Source: Comamonadaceae bacterium (GTDB lineage: Bacteria > Pseudomonadota > Gammaproteobacteria > Burkholderiales > Burkholderiaceae_C). Taken from it: a stretch of DNA of 64,000 nt. This document shows, in pieces, positions 57,245-64,000 of the stretch (position 1 is the first letter of the stretch; each line of letters opens with the position of its first letter). A program made the position numbers and the translations under genes. The notes beneath the pieces were generated by a model. The model saw nothing but the letters and a program-made list of their open reading frames with translations. It was not told where the DNA came from and searched no databases. The stretch covers positions 1 through 64,000 of the forward strand of contig CANJWZ010000015.1 of the NCBI GenBank assembly GCA_947478725.1, given 5' to 3'.

Positions 57245-58351
57245 ATGATCGTTCTTAACGCCACCCAAGATAAAGTTTTGTCAGTCCTGCAATCGGTCGC
57301 TGGCATTGTTGAACGCAGGCATACATTGCCTATTCTTGCCAATGTGCTGATTCGTAAAACGGGAACCCAACTTCAGCTCACCACGAGCGACCTCGAAATC
57401 CAGATCCGGACCACCACCGAGATGGATGGTGACGGTGGCAATTTCACCACTACCGTTGGCGCACGAAAGTTGATCGACATCTTGCGTTCGATGCCAAGCG
57501 ACCAGAAGGTGTCGCTCGAGTCCGCACAAAACAAGCTGGTCATGAAAGGTGGCAAGAGCCGCTTCACGCTGCAAACCATGGCGGCAGAAGACTTTCCACT
57601 GGTGCAGGAGGCGGCCAACTTTGGTCCGGTTTTCTCGGTGCCGCAAAAAGTGTTGAAAGAGCTGCTCAACCAGGTGTCGTTTGCGATGGCGGTGCATGAC
57701 ATCCGCTACTACCTCAACGGTATTTTGTTTGTAGCTGAAGGAAAACAGCTGAGCTTGGTGGCAACGGACGGCCACCGGCTGGCCTTTTCATCGGCCATGC
57801 TGGACGTGGAGGTGCCCAAGCAGGAAGTCATCTTGCCGCGGAAAACGGTACTCGAGATGCAGCGCTTGCTGAGCGATAAGGAAGGTGCGATTGAAATGCA
57901 GTTTGCTGGTAACCAGGCCAAGTTCAGTTTTGAAGGCATGGAATTTGTTACCAAACTCGTCGAAGGCAAGTTCCCTGATTACAACCGCGTGATTCCGAAG
58001 AACCATAAAAATATCATCACGCTGGGTCGCCTGTCCTTGCTGGCCAGCTTGCAGCGTACAGCGATTTTGACGAGCGAAAAATTCAAGGGTGTGCGCCTGA
58101 ACATTGAACCCGGTACCTTGCGGGTGGCCTCCAACAATGCCGAGCAGGAAGAAGCGGTGGATGAGATTGACATCGACTATGCCGGCGAAGACATTGAAAT
58201 TGGTTTTAACGTCACCTACCTGATCGATGCACTGGCCAACATGGACCAGGATATGGTGAAAATGGAACTGGCCGATTCAAACAGTTCTGCCCTGCTGACC
58301 ATCCCCGACAACGCGACCTTCAAATACGTCGTGATGCCGATGCGAATTTAA
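57245..58351 (+). CDS. dnaN: DNA polymerase III beta subunit (sliding clamp)
   Basis: This 368-residue three-domain protein opens MIVLNATQDKVLSVLQSVAG and ends IPDNATFKYVVMPMRI; the C-terminal MPMR is the conserved protein-binding pocket edge. A strong Shine-Dalgarno (GAGGAAG) precedes the ATG. It is clamped on DNA by the gamma complex. Confidence 0.98.
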   Translation: MIVLNATQDKVLSVLQSVAGIVERRHTLPILANVLIRKTGTQLQLTTSDLEIQIRTTTEMDGDGGNFTTTVGARKLIDILRSMPSDQKVSLESAQNKLVMKGGKSRFTLQTMAAEDFPLVQEAANFGPVFSVPQKVLKELLNQVSFAMAVHDIRYYLNGILFVAEGKQLSLVATDGHRLAFSSAMLDVEVPKQEVILPRKTVLEMQRLLSDKEGAIEMQFAGNQAKFSFEGMEFVTKLVEGKFPDYNRVIPKNHKNIITLGRLSLLASLQRTAILTSEKFKGVRLNIEPGTLRVASNNAEQEEAVDEIDIDYAGEDIEIGFNVTYLIDALANMDQDMVKMELADSNSSALLTIPDNATFKYVVMPMRI

Positions 58352-58376
58352 GTCCTCACGCAAGACGCCCCAATGA

Positions 58377-61070
<2,694 letters not shown>

Positions 61071-61094
61071 AAATTGACGCCCGAAATAATTGCC

Positions 61095-61394
61095 ATGAAC
61101 GATACGACAACTTCTGAGTCACAAGTCTCCCAGCCACAAGCGGCCCCAAGTTCGCCGGCGGAGCGCCCCGTCTTGCCTGACCAGCTCTCCACGGACGTGC
61201 GTAGCAAGCACCACGTCAAGGCGATTTTTGAGCATGACATCGGCATTCGCTTCAACGACAAGGAGCGCTTTGATGTTGAGGAATACTGCATCAGCGAGGG
61301 CTGGATCAAAGTGCCGGTGGGCAAGAAGGTCGACCGCAAGGGTTTTCCGCTGACGATCAAACTCAAGGGCAAGGTAGAGGCGTTTTACAAATAG
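61095..61394 (+). CDS. DUF3297-family protein
   Basis: This 99-residue protein has an N-terminal Ser/Gln-rich part and the DUF3297 core: IFEHDIGIRFNDKERFDVEE, YCISEGWIKVPVGKKVDRKG, FPLTIKLKGKVEAFYK. The family is widespread in Burkholderiales and other Proteobacteria and has no known activity. It starts 24 bases after gyrB and is probably cotranscribed. Confidence 0.9.
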   Translation: MNDTTTSESQVSQPQAAPSSPAERPVLPDQLSTDVRSKHHVKAIFEHDIGIRFNDKERFDVEEYCISEGWIKVPVGKKVDRKGFPLTIKLKGKVEAFYK

Positions 61395-61404
61395 CAGGAA
61401 TTCG

Positions 61405-61445
61405 ATCGCTATTAAATAAGTAGCGACTAGCCCAAGTTTTAAAAG
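61405..61445 (-). repeat. Interspersed repeat, copy K
   Basis: On the minus strand it reads TTGGGCTAGTCGCTACTTAT, then TTAATAGCGA. It lies between the convergent DUF3297 and parA genes, in the spot where parB would be expected to follow parA. Confidence 0.5.
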
Positions 61446-61496
61446 GGGCGCAGGCCGTTTATGCAAAAACGGTCTGAACGCTGCTGAAAAACGGTC

Positions 61497-62282
61497 CTAC
61501 ATCGTTTTGATGCGCTGAACCATCTCTCCTGCAAACGCGACAAAAGCCTCTGCGCCTTTGGATGCCGGGTCAAATACCACGCCAGGCAAACCATAGCTGG
61601 GCGCCTCGGCCAATCGCACATTGCGTGGGATCACGGTGTTGAACACCTTGTCGCCAAAATGATTTTTGAGTTGCTCGCTGACCTGTTGCTGCAGCGTGAT
61701 GCGGGGGTCATACATGACCCGCAGCAAGCCGATGATGGCCAGATCTTTGTTCAGGTTGGCGTGGACTTGCTTGATGGTGTTGACGAGATCGGTCAGGCCC
61801 TCTAGCGCAAAGTATTCGCACTGCATCGGTACGATCACGCCGTGAGCACAGCACAAGCCATTGAGCGTCAGCATGCTCAGTGATGGCGGACAGTCGATCA
61901 GCACAAAGTCGTAGTCGGCATCAATCGCGCCGATGGCGAGCTTGAGTCGCTTCTCGCGCCGCTCCACATCCACCAGCTCGACTTCGGCGCCGGCGAGTTC
62001 GCGGTTGGCGCCCAGAATGTCGTAGCTGCAACCGGCGGCGATCAGTTTCTGGCTGGTGACTTTGGCTTCAAGAATCGTGGCCGACTCGAGCAGGACGTCA
62101 TACACCGTGTATTCCAGTTTGCGCTTGTCTACACCGGAGCCCATGGTGGCATTGCCTTGCGGGTCGAGGTCAATCATCAGCACCCGCTGTCCAACTTTGG
62201 CCAGGCCGGCGGCCAGGTTAACGGTGGTGGTGGTTTTGCCCACGCCACCTTTTTGGTTGGCAATGCAAAAAATTTTGGCCAT
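61497..62282 (-). CDS. parA: ParA-family chromosome partitioning ATPase
   Basis: This 261-residue deviant Walker ATPase has KGGVGKTT in NQKGGVGKTTTTVNLAAGLA, the Walker A' Asp in MIDLDPQGN, and Walker B FVLIDCPPSL. It forms a nucleoid gradient that pulls ParB-parS complexes apart. Normally parB follows it; here the next sequence is a repeat and the convergent DUF3297 gene. A perfect parS lies 0.8 kb upstream, inside rsmG. Confidence 0.93.
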   Translation of the reverse strand: MAKIFCIANQKGGVGKTTTTVNLAAGLAKVGQRVLMIDLDPQGNATMGSGVDKRKLEYTVYDVLLESATILEAKVTSQKLIAAGCSYDILGANRELAGAEVELVDVERREKRLKLAIGAIDADYDFVLIDCPPSLSMLTLNGLCCAHGVIVPMQCEYFALEGLTDLVNTIKQVHANLNKDLAIIGLLRVMYDPRITLQQQVSEQLKNHFGDKVFNTVIPRNVRLAEAPSYGLPGVVFDPASKGAEAFVAFAGEMVQRIKTM

Positions 62283-62307
62283 ATTGTTCTTATTTTTAGG
62301 GGTGGGG

Positions 62308-62934
62308 TTACTTGGAGATGGCCAGCTTCAAACCAAAGCCGATCAGGAAGACGCCTGCGGCCTTGTTGAGAAAGCTTGATATTTTAGGGTTGGCGCGCAG
62401 TCGGTCGGCAAAAAAAGTGGTCAGCAGCACAGAGCAAAGCCCATATAAAAAAGTCAGCACAGCGATGGTGGCGGCCATCACGCCAAAGGTCGTGATGCCC
62501 TGATGTGTTTTCGGGTCGACGAACAAAGGGAAGAAGGCCATGTAAAACACAATCGCTTTCGGGTTGAGCAGCGTGATGAAGAGCGCTTGGCGAAAGTAGT
62601 GGCGCGGCTTGATGTGCAGTATGGGCGCGTCTCCAGCTTTTGCCATCAGCAGCTTGATGCCCAGCCAGGCGAGGTAAACGGCCCCGGCCCACTGCACGAC
62701 ATGAAAGGCTGCCGGGTACGTGGCCATCACGGTGGAAACGCCCGCCACAGCAGCCCACAGCAACACCTGGTCGCCGGCAATCACGCCAAAAGTCGCGCCC
62801 AGGCCGCCTGCAATGCCGCCCTTGCTGGTAGACGTGATCAGTGCCAGATTACCCGGGCCCGGGATAAGCAGAAAGACAATGATGGCGACAACAAAGGAGG
62901 TGTAGTCGGCAATGCCAAAAATTGAGCCAGACAT
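62308..62934 (-). CDS. LysE/RhtB-family amino acid exporter
   Basis: This 208-residue membrane protein has the first-helix signature FLLIPGPGNLALITSTSKGG, AGAVYLAWLGIKLLMAK and LFITLLNPKAIVFYMAFFPL, and about six helices. Members export lysine, threonine, homoserine or other amino acids. It sits between rsmG and parA, on the same strand, with gaps of 25-30 bases; the combination is common in Comamonadaceae. Confidence 0.9.
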   Translation of the reverse strand: MSGSIFGIADYTSFVVAIIVFLLIPGPGNLALITSTSKGGIAGGLGATFGVIAGDQVLLWAAVAGVSTVMATYPAAFHVVQWAGAVYLAWLGIKLLMAKAGDAPILHIKPRHYFRQALFITLLNPKAIVFYMAFFPLFVDPKTHQGITTFGVMAATIAVLTFLYGLCSVLLTTFFADRLRANPKISSFLNKAAGVFLIGFGLKLAISK

Positions 62935-62964
62935 GGTCGGTTTCCGGTAGATGATGCTTTGAGT

Positions 62965-63606
62965 TTACGACACGGTCTTTTCACGCATCCACACCACGCA
63001 GCGCTCGGCATCCAGTCCCGGCACCCGCAGTTGTTCCACGTGAAACACATCAACCGTCGCAGGCAGCGCCGCCAGCTCGTCCGTCGGGTGCTTGCCTTTC
63101 ATGCCCATCCAAACACCGTTTGGAGCCAGCGCCCTGGCCGACCATTGCGTGAAGTCAGGCAGAGACGCGAAGGCCCGGGAGCAGATCACGTTGAAAGCCG
63201 AGTCAATAGTTTCAACCCGCGCGTGTAGACCGGCCAGGTTGGGGAGCCTCAACTCAAGCGCGACTTGCTTGATAAACGTCGCCTTCTTGGCCACCGTGTC
63301 GACGCAGGTGACGTGGATGGCGGGGCAGCAAATGGCGATGACCACACCGGGCAGGCCGGCGCCTGAGCCGACATCCAGCAATTGGCCCTGCGCCACGCGC
63401 TGTCGCAGCGGCGCAATGATCGCCAGGCTGTCCAGCAAATGGTGCGTCATCATTTCGGCAGGGTCGCGGACGGCGGTCAGGTTGTAGACCTTGGTCCACT
63501 TGGCGATCAGCTTCAGGTAGTCGAGCAATTGGCCTATCTGAGGGGCGCTGAGTTCAAGTTCTAGCTCCGCCAGCCCTGCGCGCAGGGTTGCCTCGTCGCC
63601 GATCAT
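62965..63606 (-). CDS. rsmG: 16S rRNA (guanine527-N7)-methyltransferase
   Basis: This 213-residue protein has the SAM-binding motif [37 protein letters not shown] and the [12 protein letters not shown] segment. The C-terminal [16 protein letters not shown] is the codon reading of a perfect parS site. The start overlaps the mnmG stop by four bases (ATGA). Confidence 0.96.
   Translation of the reverse strand: MIGDEATLRAGLAELELELSAPQIGQLLDYLKLIAKWTKVYNLTAVRDPAEMMTHHLLDSLAIIAPLRQRVAQGQLLDVGSGAGLPGVVIAICCPAIHVTCVDTVAKKATFIKQVALELRLPNLAGLHARVETIDSAFNVICSRAFASLPDFTQWSARALAPNGVWMGMKGKHPTDELAALPATVDVFHVEQLRVPGLDAERCVVWMREKTVS
63032..63047. promoter_or_regulatory. parS: parS centromere site (perfect 16-bp consensus)
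   Basis: TGTTCCACGTGAAACA matches the universal ParB-binding consensus TGTTNCACGTGAAACA at all positions. It lies inside rsmG, near its 3' end, about 5.8 kb from the origin core. Confidence 0.85.
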
Positions 63607-64000
63607 GCGTCAATTTTCTCGGGGCTGGCCAGAGGCGTGGTGTTCTTCCAGAGGTTTTTCTTCAAATGCACCAACAGCAAGGACACCGTCGCGGGCGTGA
63701 TGCCCGAGATGCGCGAGGCCATGCCCAGCGTCTCTGGCCGGTGTTTGGCCAGCGTCTGGCGCGCTTCAAAGCTCAGCGCCTGCACTTGCAGGTAGTCCAG
63801 TTCAGGCGGGAGTTTGAGGTTTTCGTAGTGCGCCGCGCGCTCGACTTCAACTTTTTGCAGATCAATATAGCCGGCGTACTTGGCCGTGATCTCGATTTGC
63901 TCAATCACGCTTTTATCCAGGAGTGCGGAGATATCAGGCGCACCGTACTTGCCGCCGTCCAGGCTCATCAGCCCTGCGTAGTTCACGTCGGGCCGCCGTA
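63603..64000 (-). CDS. mnmG: tRNA uridine 5-carboxymethylaminomethyl modification enzyme, C-terminal part
   Basis: The last 132 codons of MnmG are present, beginning [13 protein letters not shown]. The C-terminal helical domain has [20 protein letters not shown] and the conserved [20 protein letters not shown]. It is the partner of MnmE, with which it modifies the wobble uridine of several tRNAs. The N-terminal FAD and NADH domains lie beyond the window edge. It overlaps rsmG. Confidence 0.96.
   Translation of the reverse strand, partial: RRPDVNYAGLMSLDGGKYGAPDISALLDKSVIEQIEITAKYAGYIDLQKVEVERAAHYENLKLPPELDYLQVQALSFEARQTLAKHRPETLGMASRISGITPATVSLLLVHLKKNLWKNTTPLASPEKIDA

Overview
The window reads as part of a betaproteobacterial (Burkholderiales, Comamonadaceae, Polaromonas/Rhodoferax-like) chromosome, around and to the left of the replication origin. 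The evidence is the protein style and gene order: rpmH-rnpA-yidD-yidC-mnmE running left and dnaA-dnaN-gyrB running right; mnmG-rsmG-lysE-parA; atpIBEFHAGDC; argS-SPOR-dsbA-lptA-lptB-rpoN; a DUF3297 protein; and an acetoacetate-CoA ligase. The genus is an inference. I see no rRNA, tRNA, CRISPR array, prophage or intact transposase.

Layout. 1-6 kb: the end of an unknown gene, an unknown conserved protein, a YheT-type hydrolase, an NTF2-like protein, and a helicase/PdeM DNA-repair pair. 6.1-13.4 kb: the complete F1Fo ATP synthase operon, transcribed leftward. 13.6-18.3 kb: a CopD-like membrane protein, an MBL-fold lipoprotein, then D-amino acid aminotransferase-ybeD-lipB-lipA. 18.3-22 kb: MOSC protein, a small membrane peptide, GTP-dependent PEP carboxykinase and an unknown membrane protein. 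22-28.7 kb: the most unusual segment, with a LysR regulator, a polar amino-acid-type ABC importer whose ATPase gene is on the opposite strand, and a tight operon of creatininase-like hydrolase, HD-domain (PhnZ/MIOX-like) protein, AhpD-like protein and Fe(II)/2OG oxygenase. I read it as an uncharacterised catabolic pathway for a small nitrogenous compound. 28.7-41 kb: VOC protein, M20 peptidase, pirin, two EamA exporters, a YafQ/DinJ-type toxin-antitoxin pair, malate synthase G, acetoacetate-CoA ligase, flavin reductase and M14 peptidase. 41-49.3 kb: argS, SPOR protein, dsbA, lptA, lptB, rpoN, rlmL-like and PIN genes, all leftward. 49.4-51.2 kb: PsiF protein and an aroQ-aroE pair. 51.2-64 kb: the origin region.

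Origin. Both flanks of dnaA carry DnaA boxes. The dnaA-dnaN gap has the full architecture of a bacterial unwinding element: DnaA box, GC-rich spacer, five DnaA-trio triplets and an AT-rich stretch. A perfect 16-bp parS site lies inside rsmG. parA is present, but no parB follows it in this window.

Two families of short interspersed repeats thread through the window. One (about 40-55 bp, core AGCTAT..ATAGC) has roughly a dozen copies between and inside genes, and in some proteins it appears as an in-frame peptide insertion (D-amino acid aminotransferase, LipB, acetoacetate-CoA ligase). A second GC-rich element is in the same reading frame in the YheT-type hydrolase and the acetoacetate-CoA ligase. 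These repeats explain most of the unusual insertions and several gene-free gaps.
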